Below, in pieces: positions 13,801-26,694 of a DNA stretch of 64,000 bases. Every line of letters starts with the position of its first letter. Position 1 is the stretch's first letter. The position numbers and the translations under genes were made by a program. Below the pieces are notes generated by a model that had not been told where the DNA came from, searched no databases, and worked only from the letters and a program-made list of their open reading frames with translations. Source of the DNA: Rallus limicola (Eukaryota > Chordata > Aves > Gruiformes > Rallidae); NCBI GenBank assembly GCA_022605955.1, contig JAKCOZ010000002.1, positions 66,010,783-66,074,782 of the forward strand, in the 5' to 3' direction.

Positions 13801-16655
13801 AACTTCACACTGAATCTTTTGAAATCTCAGCCATTGGCAGCAAGGCAACACTGAAGGCAGGGAATGTCATGGGCAGAGATGGAGTAGGAGACATCACTCT
13901 TTGGGTGTTTGGTAACACCTTTTCATTATTTATTTGTTCCACCTACTCACAGAGAAAACAAGATGTCCAAAATCTGTTAAAAGAGATGCAGAACAGAACT
14001 GCAAATAGAAGGCAAAGAATGCAGCAGTTCCCACAGATTAGATGAAGCAGTACCAAGCACCCTATGACCATAGTGATGCTCATAAAAAGAAAGTCAGTAG
14101 AAATGTCTACCCAGCCACCAGAGAGGGCTTCTTTATTCTTCCCACAAAAACAATTGAGGATGCTAGTACCATGAGAGATTTCTGACATGGAAATATGCCA
14201 GAAACTTCAGTTCAATGATACATTCTAAGGCAATTCAACATATAACAGTTTAAGCTGTTGAAAGAACTCTGTATATTCTAAAAAGAGCAAGGCTTTGGTG
14301 TGAACAGCTGCTATGCATCAGACATTTCAATATCAGGACCAGATTTCTCTACCTCATCTGCATCCACCATGGAACAATGGGAGCAACATGTTTCCCACTG
14401 TTTGAAAAGAAGGACCATTAGACACCTGATCTTCCCTGACAGTTTCTGGCAAAGAAGAGGAATTGTAAAAGGAGGAAATTTAAAATGAGGAATTTAAAGA
14501 TAATGATATACCAGGACACCTGTCAGAAATGTAAACATTGTTGGAAGATACGTAAGTCACTGTGAGTAGGTTAGCATGAGCGCAGGCAAAGCAGTCTTAA
14601 ACCAGCTACAGAGAAGTGAGGCAGTAAAGTGCTGAAAAGGTAATCACCATGTATCTAAGAAGGCTTCATAGGTTATATGAGTCATAAAAGTGAAATACTG
14701 TAACATGAGATTCCTCATCTAATTTCTCCCTGACAGTGAACCTGATCATCCAAAAAATTGGTCTGTACTGATCTTTAATACTTTTAAGCACTTGTTTAAA
14801 GTTTTGCATACATGGTCTTCATTGAGTTCCAAAAATCTTTATGGAAGAGCAAACTAATTGATCTTAATATTTGAAAATATTTTAGAATTAAAGGGAAGGA
14901 AATGTGAAAATAATCACAAAGTAGCATCTACATGAATTTCATTGCTCAGGAACATAAATAACCTAGCAATCAATCTGAACTACCATTTTCCCAAGCATTA
15001 CAAAAAGAAAAAAGCAACAAAAAGCTAGAATAGCATCGTCCTCAGAAATCTGACAAGATCATTAGTGTTAAAATGAGATTTCAAATCAAGACGCCTTTTG
15101 TTTTGCTGGCACACATTTTCTTTTCACAAGAGCTGGAATATGAGAACTCATACAAGAGTCTTTTGAAATGATGAAAAAAGCCTTCAATGACACTTAAAAG
15201 AAAAAACCCCAAGAACAATTAAAAAAACTCAGATTTTTTTAAAAATAGATTGAAGGATAATTTTATAACATTTTATCAAGTTCTGGTAATAGAAAGGAAG
15301 CAAGATCAAACTATGCCACTTCACAGAAAATGGCATTCATACCACCCTTAGAGGCCCATCTTTCACAGAAAAAAATAAAAAATTATCCCAGATGCAATGG
15401 GAAAAGCCCTCAGGTGATATAAGTGTCTCTTATGTGAGAACTTCTTTAATTTTTTAAGGGCAATATACATTCTCAAGACAACATGTTTAGGGTGAAAAAC
15501 CTGATGAAAGAATTCTCCAAAACAAGAAACTTGTATCTCTTAAAAAAAAAAAAGCCAACATTTATCATCAAGATATGTTAGATCATATAAGAACTGGGAA
15601 CTGCCCAAGCACACCTTAAGCATGCAGGAAGCTCAAGAGCTCAGGCAGCAGCAAAGCTCCCAGCTGATATTTCTGACTTTCCACATACCGTGTTGTTTAA
15701 CTAGTGCAAATTCTACTGCATTGAATACACACCAGACTGTGGCAGTCCTTGGCCTTATTCCTGTGTAACAGGAGCATCTCCTTTATTGTCTGGAACTGAT
15801 TTCTTTCTCATCTCCAGACTCCATGAGTTGTGTAGCCCTGGATTCTGAAGTGGGAATTACTGAAAAGGTACTTAGCAACTAAAATGCCAGCCAGGAAGAA
15901 GACAAACATTGATGAAGTCTCATCTAAAGTCAGACTCCCAGTACTGAAAGGCTTCTTCCTTGTAACGAATGTTTAAGCTAATGGGAGGCACTCTGCATTT
16001 TCAGAAGCAGCCCTGAAGTTATGCAAATTGCAAAGTGCAATTTCACAGCCTGTAGACTACCCCTGGAATTCCCAGGGTACTATCAGAGTATTTCTAGATT
16101 GCAATTGGTTAGATGGTAAAACTCCTCCATCAAAAGCATACTGCTCTGAGCCTCACTGTGGAACCTTATTTTTTCAGAAGATTCAAAGAAAGAAAATGGA
16201 TTTTTTTTTTCTGAAAAAAAAATTTACTTTGAATGAGGCAATGAAGTATGAATTATTCAAGGTTACCTGGAAAAATTTCAGCTACATGTATCTGAGGGAA
16301 TTACTGACTCCTCCACACAAGTCTAGGTGGAAACGAAGTCTCTAATGTAGACATAAATTTCCTGTTAACTTTCTGTAGTTCACCACAGACATAAAGTGTA
16401 GTAGGCTTTTCTATTCCAATTTCATTCTGCACACAACTAAAATGAAGAGAGTAACAAAATCCCCAATTTGTGAAGTTAAAGGATAAAATCTACATTCATC
16501 AATATACTGAAACATTTAGAATTTCAAATTAGCACTCAGGTGATTTGAATGGCAGTTTCATATAGCCAAGTTGACATTGCAGTTTAATTCAGCAAGTAGC
16601 TAAAACCACCACAGAGCAGTTCTCTTACTCTACCTCCACCACCTCTGTGGGATGC
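10831..16655. other. Gene-free stretch
   Basis: About 5.8 kb of AT-rich sequence. Open frames of 60-105 codons here (for example 13496-13759 and 16028-16345) have no recognisable domain. The segment at 11560-11760 is very AT-rich with homeodomain-type TAAT cores and no repeat signature, so it could be a conserved non-coding element. A copy of the A-run/CCCC motif lies at 15201-15212. Nothing else could be identified. Confidence 0.6.
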
Positions 16656-17000
16656 TGTGATGGTGGTTCAGCTCCAAGCAGTGACTGAGCACCACACACT
16701 GCTCCCTCACTCCAGCAGGGGTAAGAGACAGAGCCCCCATGGGTTGGGATAAGGACAGGTTACTGACAAAAACACCATGAAGGAGAACAGTGGCCAGTTA
16801 CACTCACACCCAATGATAACACAGAGTATCTTACCAACCCAACAATTAGAGACTGCTATATGAAGCAATGATAACTCCAGAGACAAACTACCCAAAGGTA
16901 CCCAACCAGAACCCCTCCCCAGCCAGCCCCTTTTATGGGGAAGTGGTGTGGAAACAGCCTGGGCTAACTCAGCTCACCTGTGCTGGCAGCTTGGGGAGGC
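16656..17000 (-). mobile_element. LTR module 2 of a composite LTR (3' half)
   Basis: Read on the minus strand, this segment has its own promoter-like ATAAAA (plus-strand 16931-16936), then a U5-like portion with TCCTTATCCCAACCCATGG, which closely matches the equivalent part of the LTR at 28659-29220. It ends with GTGAGGGAGCAGTGTGTGG and CTGAACCACCATCACA, a mutated form of the family terminus. It follows directly on another LTR-like module of the same orientation that already has its own TATA box and poly(A) signal. It could be a second, 5'-truncated LTR or an internal duplication. The boundary near 17000 is approximate. Confidence 0.65.
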
Positions 17001-17485
17001 TGGCCAGAACCAGGGCAGATGGGGAAGAGAAAAAAAAGTGAAAATGTCTGGGTTGAAATAAAAAGAGTTTAATAGAATAGATGATAACAACAACAATAAT
17101 AAAACTAAAACAAATTATGAACAGCACAATTGCTCACCAACCACTGACAAATGCCAAGATAGTTCCTGAGCTGTGGCACTCCATGGCTAATGGTCTCCAG
17201 CTTATATAATGAGCATGGTGACATATGGTATGGAATATCTTTTTGGCTAGCCTGGGCCACTTGTCCTGGCTGCAACCCCCTCTTTCCAGCTTCTTTTGAA
17301 ACTCCTGCAGAAGGCTCATGTCTCCTTGCTGGCAAGGCCTGGGAAGCTAAAAAGTCTTTGACTTAATAGTAAAAGCTGAATAGCAACAACTAAACATCAG
17401 TGTGGTATCAACAGTATTTTCATACTGAATCCTGAACACAGCACAATACCAGCACAATAACTCTATCTCAGATGAAATAAGGACA
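17001..17485 (-). mobile_element. LTR module 1 of a composite LTR (5' half)
   Basis: On the minus strand it opens TGTCCTTATTTCATCTGAGA at 17485, the expected start of the avian TGTCCTGGTTTCAG LTR family. It continues through CTGATGTTTAGTTGTTGCTA, AGGACAAGTGGCCCAGGCTA and ATTCCATACCATATG, then a TATA box (reverse complement of 17202-17208), then ATTAAA (reverse complement of 17068-17073). That gives a U3-R order like a complete promoter and poly(A) unit. No target duplication is found comparing the bases after 17485 with those before 16656. The sequence after ATTAAA passes into module 2 instead of ending in the usual terminus. Confidence 0.8.
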
Positions 17486-20445
17486 GTTGAAAAGTAGGAC
17501 CATGAGAACTATTAAATTTCTTCATTGACTTCATTTCAAGCCTTCGTTTATCTGTGTTCATAAATGCATTGTAACACAGCTCTACATAACATGGGTAAAT
17601 GCATCTTCACTGAAGTTAGTGGACTGGGTCCATCTGCCACCAGCTGGAAGTCTGGTCCATAATTCACTGTTTTGCTGAAATTTTCTATACATTGAAGTGA
17701 TGTTTTATGCAATGAAGTAAGTAAAATTATTATCCTTGTGCTTAAAACCAGGCTTCGGCCAACCAGCAAGAATAGAACTTATGTCAAACCATCTGCAAAT
17801 CACAGGAATGCAGTTCAGCCCCTGCACATGCCTCTTACAGAATATAAACTGAAATATTTGCCACTTTGTCTCTTAAGATCCTCTGTAGCTAACATAGGAT
17901 ACACAAAATATAAACTTACCCTCTGAAACCCAAGTTATGTACACAGTAGATACTACCAAGTGTCCTCCAGGGCATCATCCCTGATTTGAACTTTAGCATT
18001 GGCATGCCACACCTTATCACTAGGATGCAGTTTCAGTGAGATGCCTTTATAAGTGAAAACAAATTAATTTAAGTTATTAAAGTCTAAGGTCTATATAGGT
18101 TGATCTCACTATTTTGATAGTAAAAATCCAGAAGAGCATTTACCTGTACTATGTGAAATTCAATATTCCTTCTCACAATATGTTTGGGCTTCTAATCAAA
18201 ACCAAATACTATCATTCATTCCTATAAGGGCTAGCAACTGTCTGATAAGAACTGGCAACAGTAGTTACAGTCACCATCTTAATTTCACCTAAAAGATGTC
18301 AGACTGATCACTAATTCATAGTTCTCCTAGGCACTGTAACTAATACTGTGCTAGTGCCTCACAATCCAATCCTCAACCAGATTTCTGTCATATCTGGTTT
18401 TGCACATAAAAACAACATAAAGAGCTGAAAGAGTTCTTGCAGGCTCTATAGTTCTCAGTTTAGATTTAGGTAGGGTGTATTGGGTAAACAAACAAAACAA
18501 ATTCTATTACACCAAGTTATTTTTCCCTTTTTATTTTTTTGCACAGCTCTGTGCAACAGAAGCAACAGAGAAAAGTAAGGTTACTTTACAAAATTACCAC
18601 CTACTGTTGCAGATTTATTTTCTCCTATTCATTTTCATAATGTACTCAGCAGTTTTAAATGGACCAGAAACTGTATTTCTATTATTTGTCTAGGGGACTT
18701 ACATTACCACTAATGGTTCTAAAAGTGAAAAGATTTAACTTCATTATTATCTTTTACAATGCTTTATAGAAAACATCAGTACCTGCAAATGATAGCTATT
18801 CAAAGTTTACATTCTACAAGACCTTTGAGAAGATAGCTTTGCATGGACTTCAACTACAGTCTCTGGAACCCAGTATGGAAGAGTATCTTCTGTGTGACAA
18901 TAATGTTCTGCGTTAGTTAATTTGCAGATCAATGCCATGGAGAAAATGAAATACACAGATATGAAATACATAGACAGAAGCTGGTTTTACAGGTTTTGCA
19001 GTGGAAGAAATAGCCTATTACTTTTTCCTTCTGGTAAGAAAGAATTGGGTTTATTGACCGTAATATTAGCAGTAATTTTAGCTAGCTTTGTGACAAATAT
19101 TTTGTGCTTGGATTTCATTATTGTATTTGTTTTGAGTTAAATGGTTTGGCATCATTGAAATAGAAACACTATCTGTTATCTGCTTCTCCAGTACTCCATC
19201 TTACTTAGGTTTTAAATAGCTACTAGATTCCATTGGCCTGACTAATTTGTTTTGTATAACGAATGCTAATGAAGAAATTGTACAAACTTGTTCGAAATTT
19301 TCTGGAACTCTCCGAAGATGAGTTTTCCCCTTCTATTGAGTTTTAGGGACCAAAGAATACCCCTGAGAAAGACTGAACCCAGAAGCAATAACTCTTCTTC
19401 ATAAACATATATGTATGTGTTTATATGTAAATGTCTACGTATATATTTACAGATTTTCATTCTTTCCCTGACCCAGAACTCTGAGAAAGGAGGAACCACA
19501 TCTACAGATAAAATGACCTATGAAGCGAGATGGATGAAGTCTAACTAAAGTTATACTACAAAGAGCTGTAGACCAAATTTTAACTTTTCAATAAACATAA
19601 AAGATACAATTGTTTGTAACAGTTGTAATGCTGAAAATACAGATTTAGACAAAAACTGTTGATGATACAAACATTGCAATATTCTGCCCCACTTGAAACT
19701 AGTAACATACTGCTAAAGTAAAAGGAAGACAAATACAGCAGACATGGAGGGATGAAAAGAAGGTGAAGATAAACATCTGTTTTGGAAAAATGTGAAGAGA
19801 AAGAGTAAATTCTAGAGCTGAAATGAACAGGATAAATTAGCCTGTAATCTAAAAAAGCCCTGTTCCAAGATATATATACACATAGATATACATATGTATG
19901 TATATTTTTGTATATATGCACAGAGTATTTTTGTCCAGTATAAATGTTTTACCTTTAAATACACAAACTGACTTTACCCTGTCAGGCCCACCTCCATATT
20001 CAGAGATACAGAAACACTAATTTTCCTAATTTCACCATTTTAATTATCTTCTGTAATGCATAGGCAAGCTTTAAAATTCTCCTGATTACTATGGGACTAA
20101 GTCATGGCTCAGAAACAAAACAATATTGTCTTGTTTTTAAAATTACTTTCTTTCTAAATCTCTCCAAAAGTAGAAATACTGCTGAGGAGATATACTAATA
20201 GAAATAAGCCATTTCTATAAAGGTATGCAGAGTTTTCAAATCAACACCCTCTCAAATGCCTGTAGAATACCTCAGAACTCTGATTGTGTTTATAAAGTCA
20301 CATTTTAAAAACATATTTCACACTTCTAGCACAAAAACCAAACAAAAATAACAAAGTAACAAATGCTAACAAAAAAGGATTTGTAAGTAGAAGCAAAGCA
20401 TGTTGCCCTTATGTTTATTCTTGTTTTACCATCTTTGCTTTACCC
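17486..20445. other. Gene-free stretch with alternating-purine/pyrimidine AT runs
   Basis: About 3 kb with no supportable gene. Low-complexity runs rich in TATA, TATG and TACA occur at about 19386-19445 and 19866-19921. The 113-codon minus-strand frame at 19580-19921 is largely read out of the second run and is not a gene. Short open frames elsewhere have no recognisable domains. Confidence 0.6.
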
Positions 20446-20696
20446 CACCTGTGTCCAACTCTGAAGACCCCCGCAAGACATGCCCAGAGGAGGGCCATGA
20501 AAATCATCAGAGGGATGTCGCACCTCTGTTATGAAGACAGGTTGAGAAAGTTGGGCTTGTTCAGCCTGGAGAAGAAAAGGCTCCGGGGAGACGGTATTGC
20601 AGCCTTCCGGTGCCTAAAGGAGAGCTAGGACTTGTTGTGATAGGACAAGGGGTAATGGCTTTAAACTGAAAGAGTATAAATTTAGACTAGATATAA
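20446..20696 (+). mobile_element. CR1 LINE fragment, sense strand, lacking its 3' end
   Basis: This matches the 3' part of avian CR1: CAGAGGAGGGCCATGAAAAT, GAAGACAGGTTGAGAAAGTT, TTGTTCAGCCTGGAGAAGA, GCTCCGGGGAGAC, and GATAGGACAAGGGGTAATGG. A short deletion precedes CCCAGAGGAGG. The fragment stops abruptly after TTTAGACTAGATATAAGAAT and lacks the roughly 250 bases and the ATTCTATG-type tail that normally end CR1. CR1 copies are usually cut at the 5' end and intact at the 3' end, so losing the 3' end here points to later breakage. Confidence 0.9.
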
Positions 20697-20935
20697 GAAT
20701 GGAAACTCCACAGCCTTTCAGTTTGCATTTATTGGCTCTTTTCCTTTCACTGGATACCACTGAGAAGGGCCTGGCTCTCTCCTCTTTACATCCTCCCATG
20801 AGATATTTATACATATAGGTAACATCCCCCCAATCCTTTTCTTCTCCAAGGTAAACAGTTTTTTAGCTCTCTCATCCTCTCTTCACTGCAAAGATGCTCC
20901 AGTCCCTTCAATATCAACCACACCCCAAAGATTGC
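20697..20935 (-). mobile_element. CR1 LINE fragment of another subfamily, antisense, lacking its 3' end
   Basis: On the minus strand the sequence reads GAAGGGACTGGAGCATCTTT, GAGAGGATGAGAGAGCT, CTTGGAGAAGAAAAGGATTG, ATAAATATCTCATGGGAGG, GAGCCAGGCCCTTCTCAGTG and a segment corresponding to the CR1 stretch with AGGAAATTCC. This is the CR1 subtype in which the element reads on through the ACAGGACAAGAGGCAATGG-type region. It also lacks its 3' terminus and abuts the sense-strand CR1 fragment at about 20696/20697, so the two face each other tail to tail. Confidence 0.85.
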
Positions 20936-21746
20936 ACAAACATTGTAATTCACACCAAGCAACTCACCTAGATTAGCTAGCTTGCTGGAATTTAGTGCAA
21001 ATTTGAAATAGACCAAAACTACCTTTCTTTTGAAGAAATGCCTAGTTCGTCAAAACAGCATCACCTTACTTTTAATATATTTAATAGTCTTGTTTTTAAT
21101 ATAGTCAATGGAAAACAATAGAAAAAATATGCACTAATATTGCTATTTATATTGCAACACTGCACCAAGATTCCACATAAATATTTATGAAGCTCTTACT
21201 TGCTATTTCTTCAGAGTATCTTACTAACTTACAAGTTAGCAACAAGAAAAACATATCAGTTTTGTAGATACAACACTATATATCTGTGGACTTGTGCTTG
21301 AAAACAGTGAATCTATCTCATTAACATACCTTTCACTGAATCTACTTGCCAAGACAGCATATGTGAAAAAAATTGTTTAAAACAGCTTTCAAGTAAAAAT
21401 TTGAGTTTATATATAACCATTTTATATATGCATTTTCATTGCATATTCCTGGTTTGGGTTGGTTTGTTCATTTGCTTGTTTTTAGTTGCCAGTTGATCTT
21501 TCTGGGTATAGATGTGGTCTCTGGAGGCACCATAGTAAATGGGACTGGCACTGAGTCAAGCTTGCTGAGCCCAAAGTTTGTATTTAACTTGGAAAGACCT
21601 AGCTCTTTCAGAAAAATAAGAGGACTTTCATTTTGAGACCTTCTTTGTTCTACTCCCACATCTAAAAAGCAACTTTTGGCATTTGACTGAAGCTTTAAGA
21701 ACACATTTCACTTTGCTGAGAATGAAGTAGAAAATTAAAGATGGAA

Positions 21747-21767
21747 GGGTTTGGGGCAGGGGAGGGG
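21747..21767 (+). other. Canonical G-quadruplex motif
   Basis: Four runs of three or four G (21747-21749, 21753-21756, 21759-21762, 21764-21767) are separated by loops of 3, 2 and 1 bases. This satisfies the usual G3+N1-7 rule. It stands alone in an AT-rich stretch with no gene or repeat beside it. Confidence 0.75.
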
Positions 21768-24700
21768 ATGTTAGTAGGAGAAGAAAAGAGGCAAAATCAG
21801 CCTTAGAAATGTGTGTATGTCTTATCTGTACCTTTAAACCTTTAACAGTTTTATATCCTGAGAGCCCAGAGGCCTAAGCATACCTATGATTACATTTTTC
21901 TAAATTCAAAGCCAATTAAAGTTATATGTCTGCTGTAGATTTTAACTTGAAGGCCACATCTGCATGTAGCAAAAATGCTCTGAGGTTTGATTAAGAACTC
22001 TTCTGGCTACCCCAGCAGGAGGAAATTTCTTTATGCTCTGATGGTTGGTGCATATACAGGTGACCTTATCATATAGATTCTTTGACTCTCCACATTAAAC
22101 ATGCTAGTGGATAAAGAGAAAAAATGGAATATGAACCATGACACTGTCATACCAGAAAGGCCTATTGATTTTTTTATTTTGCTGTAGATACAGAGAATGA
22201 AAACTTGATCCCACAGCCTTCATGAGGTCCAGGTGAGATGTCATCCAGAAAATCTGCTGAAAGGTGAATACTTAAATATCATCTGGTGTGTTGAACAGCC
22301 ACAGCATCTACTTTGAAAGATACTGGTATCAATCACAGTGTAAGACTCTTTCATATCCTTTTGTCTGGACCTGTAGATCTTAATTAGATACACAAGTATA
22401 GGCAAAGACTTGAATGACTGCATACTGAATTTAAATATGTAAACTAAAGATAATCACAGCTCAGGATATTTATTTTTTTTACAGCAGAGTTAATTTCTTC
22501 AGTTTATTTTATGTTCTTGGCACCTACCCAATAAAATCACCTTTACTAGGGGAAAAATGAACCTTTAATTTTATTGTTTTTTCTTTGCTTTCTGATAAAA
22601 TTATAAAAGGATCAGAAGCTTTTTTTCTGGTAAATTAACACCCACATGGCCCAGTTCTACAAAGCATCATTAACCATATCCAGCCAGCACAATCTAAAAA
22701 CTGAAACAGAGGGTGTATCTAGACCAGCACTTTAGAGAATCTGAGGACAGCACTTTTTAAGCAAACTTTGTGTTTACCACCACCTATAGCACTTCAGTTA
22801 GTGTTGTGGAGTGGCCTTAAAGTGTCTTCATCACAGTTATTTTGTGTAAAACTAAACTGATAAATAGAGTCCAGAAGCATACCAGACTAGAGCTGTTTCA
22901 CATCACCCCTGAAACTATTATAATACAGCTCGTAGACCCTTGGGGCTAACTGTTTCTCTGTACAGACCACCCCTATTAAACTACACTGCTTGCTAAAGGA
23001 GACATAGCCTTAAAGAACCTGTCTTTTCCCCAATATACATTGTTTTATCCCAGGGAGACATCTCCTACTCTCATCCCTCCCTTGAATTGAAATGTCACCT
23101 GTTCTGCCTGATATTAAGAACTACAGCTGCTATTAAAGCACTTGTCAGAGAAGAGTAAAAGTGTTTCTGATACTAAGATAGTTGATTAAAATCTGCAGAC
23201 AAAAAATCTCACTGATGTGGATGCCTGGTTAGTTAGCTTTTACAACTGTTTATATGTTTTATTAATAACTACAAATTTAGGAAAAGATGCACTAACTTTT
23301 TTTCCAAGCTGAATTCTGATCATTTGCTGTTAGGTAAAAAATAGTTCTGTTCCACCGTAGTATTTCATCCCAAAGAGCATCATAATTTTTCAACTTAATA
23401 TCAAAAGGATAAATAGGGATATCTACCTTTAGCATGGAATGTTTTCACTCAGAAAAAAATTTAAAATATCTTAAAGGGGAAAATACTATTGTATTCTCTT
23501 TGAACCGTATTCTTGACCATACATACTGAATGCATAGTCTAATGAAATCCAAATATTGGCTCTCTCATGATTAAATTAATTATTGCAGTCTGCATGCGTG
23601 TTCTACCTTTCTAAGGACAGTTGCTTTCTGTAAAGGGAGGTAAACAGTATTATGCCATGACTTTCCTTCAATAATAAATAGAACAAGTTAGTATATGTTT
23701 TTACCTTGAGTAAATCCTGTCATGGTTGCTTGTAGGAAAAAAAATCTTGATTGTTTTTGAAAGATCCACATATCTAGAGTGGAGGAAGTGGAAACTAACA
23801 AGTGGCTGCTATATTTTTTCCTTCTCACAGGAAAGTGTACAGCTAGAAGTGAAAAGTAACCTATAGCTCTGTGAAGATTCATTCTAACATGAACATTTAT
23901 CTTAGGTTTCAAATCCCCATTGTAGAGGTTCATAAAGAAAAGGTCATTTTGTATTCACAGGCTTCATGTCTTTCAGCAAGAGAAGAACATCCTCAAGTAA
24001 TATGAAGAAAAATTTGCATTTGCTTTTAAAAAAAAGTTTTGCTTTATCTGTGATTTCCTTTCTTTTCAAGACAACATCTCTTAAAGTTATCTTATGAATG
24101 CATAATGTTTAAATATATATTTTTTTGAAGGGAGAGGATAAGGATGAGAAAGTGCTTCATATTTTGTACATAATGACAATTCACGCTCTTTCTACAATAA
24201 CCTTAACAATACAGATCAGCACCCCTCTGGGTACCAAACAGCAAGAATTCAGAAGTTCTTGCTTTCTCCCTATACAAGGATAAAAAGAGGTCCAATTTAT
24301 TATTTGCAAGTCTCCCATCCTTTTGAAGAGAGGACAGTAGGAAACAATTTCTCCATTCCCTGTTTTTGTTGTGTGTAAAGACAAATCCTGTTTCTGTTTC
24401 CCTTTTAAAATTTACCATAGTGCAAACAATTACGACTCTGTTCAGAAGGCAAACAGGTCTAAACACAACTGTAACTTTAATTTGATACTCTAGAATATTT
24501 TATGCCCATTCTTTAGAAATCATTACCTGTTTAACCCCAGCTTCAGATTTCTGTTGATTTTCCACAACCAGGACATCACACCAGTTCTTTTCCTTACTTG
24601 GCAATCTAAACAATGTCCAGTAAATAACGTGGGAGAACTGTAATTGCAAACCTCACAATAGAAAGACAATTAATATCTGGCTCCTTGTGTTGCTTTCAGA

Positions 24701-26672
24701 TACCTAGTTCCTTCGTCTGTCTTCATGTTTAATCTTTGCTTTTTCCCATAATTATTAAAAAGGTTATAAAAATTGCCTGTTGGGTTTGCACACAATGAAG
24801 ACAGGTGTGGTTTTTCATCAGGGTAGAGTTGCAGGTTAAAAGAAAAACCCCAAGTTCCACTATTTTCAGCTTCTCAATAGTAAGTAGCATAGAAAATCTT
24901 AGAACATCTTCATACCTGCAGCTTCCCAGAAATGACTGCAATCTTCTCACTGCCACATATTCTACTTATATTCTACTTATCTTAATGAGATGCCACCTTA
25001 TTCCTGCCAAAGGCCATGAAAAAGGATGTTGAGATGTCATCCCTCATAAACTCCAGGCAGTGAAACTGAAATGGAATACCAATTTTAGGAAAGATACTTT
25101 TGCTGACTATTATTAGATCTATCTCCATTTAAATGACTTGTGTGTTGGAAAATTATTATTACTACACTAAATGTGTCATGTTCTTTCCACAAACCAGATA
25201 ATATAGTTCAATATAATGAAATAGTTTGAATCTACCTAGTTTAATTGTCCCTGCTTGTATTACATAACTGTTGGTGTGTAATCGATGGGATATGCTCACT
25301 TAACAAAGGCAAATTATTTCATTTGAGGTTCTTTGGGCTTTATCAGGCTGAACTACACCTATTGACAGTGCTTTGAGCTATATTTAAAATTGCAATATTG
25401 AAATCTAAAACAATAAACACTTTAAAAGGTCTCTTTATCCTTAATAAAATATATAAAAATAAAAATGTGCCTGAATTTATCACTTACAGTGACCTTAATA
25501 AAATGTTTAAACTCAAGAGAATGGACCTGCTGGCTTGGATTTGTCAGGCCATATTTAGAGAAACCTGATGTTGGTTACTCAGGCATATTTAGAGAACTCA
25601 ATACTGCATCATGGGCACTTACAGGATCATAACCTGTACTGGTAAAATCAACTAATTTACATGCTCAAATAGCTACCACTAGGGGATGTATACAAGCTCA
25701 CAAAAGCACCTGAATTGGCCTCAGTCCTTCTAAGAGCTATAAGTATTCATACCAATATAATTGGAATGGGGATAAAAGCTTAAAAGACATAAACCAAAGG
25801 ACTTGTCTGAAAATCTACAAAGCAGATAATTTGAAAGGAAATATCACACCTTAAGGCTTTGTCCTATCTACTGAACTATTCTTATACATTCAAATATACA
25901 AAATAAAGTTTAAAAGCTGTGCAGTCTCATTTAACTTAAGGCTACGGTGAACAGACAAGATGCAACTTAAAATAAGACCAACCACATTTATACTTATATT
26001 GATCATAATTGTTAGTGTAATTGGAAGCAAATTGGAAATAGCTTTTCTACCAGTCAAGTCATAATATTAACAACAATAAAACATGGAATTCGTACACTGT
26101 AGGGAATCCCAGGGGAACTAGCAACAAACTGGCAATACCTGCAAGTACTTTAAACTTCTATTTACTACACATAAGGGATTTTAGACCTACCTTTCCTCTT
26201 TGAATTCATGGCATATAGAATGGGTTAATACGAACTGAGTTGGAGACAAATATGTTTTAGTAACCTCCTGGGACTTACATAGGTCTTGGCGTGACTCTAT
26301 GTGGCTGCTAACAAGCTGACTTCAATCAGGCTAATATTTATAGAGAAAATTTTAATTAGGCATTTCATGCAATGGGCAGCATGTAATTGGCGTGAATATA
26401 CTTTCTGCAAATCAGCCTGGTCAGTCATAAATAAGCATTGCAGTACTGCTGAGGGTAATAGATGAATACTGTGTTTTACTGGTATCAAGGCTTATTGACT
26501 GGAATAGATCATGTTGATAACATTGTTTTAATGAACTGGAGCTGCCAAGGCAATGTAGAGGACAGTTTGTGCCATAAAGCTATAGCCCCAACATTTTAGA
26601 TAATGAGCACAGACTAATTTAAGATGACACAAAATACCCCGATTGCAACAATTCATTTCCAACTGGGCAAAC

Positions 26673-26694
26673 ATACATATATATATATATGTAT
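26673..26694. repeat. Perfect 22-bp AT palindrome
   Basis: An (AT)n core flanked by matching TACAT and ATGTA arms forms a 22-bp sequence identical to its reverse complement. It could extrude as a cruciform and is probably a length-variable microsatellite. Confidence 0.8.

Noticed and set aside
20614..21016. Two minus-strand open frames over the CR1 junction
   Set aside because: They read across two CR1 fragments in opposite orientation, so they are not coding units.
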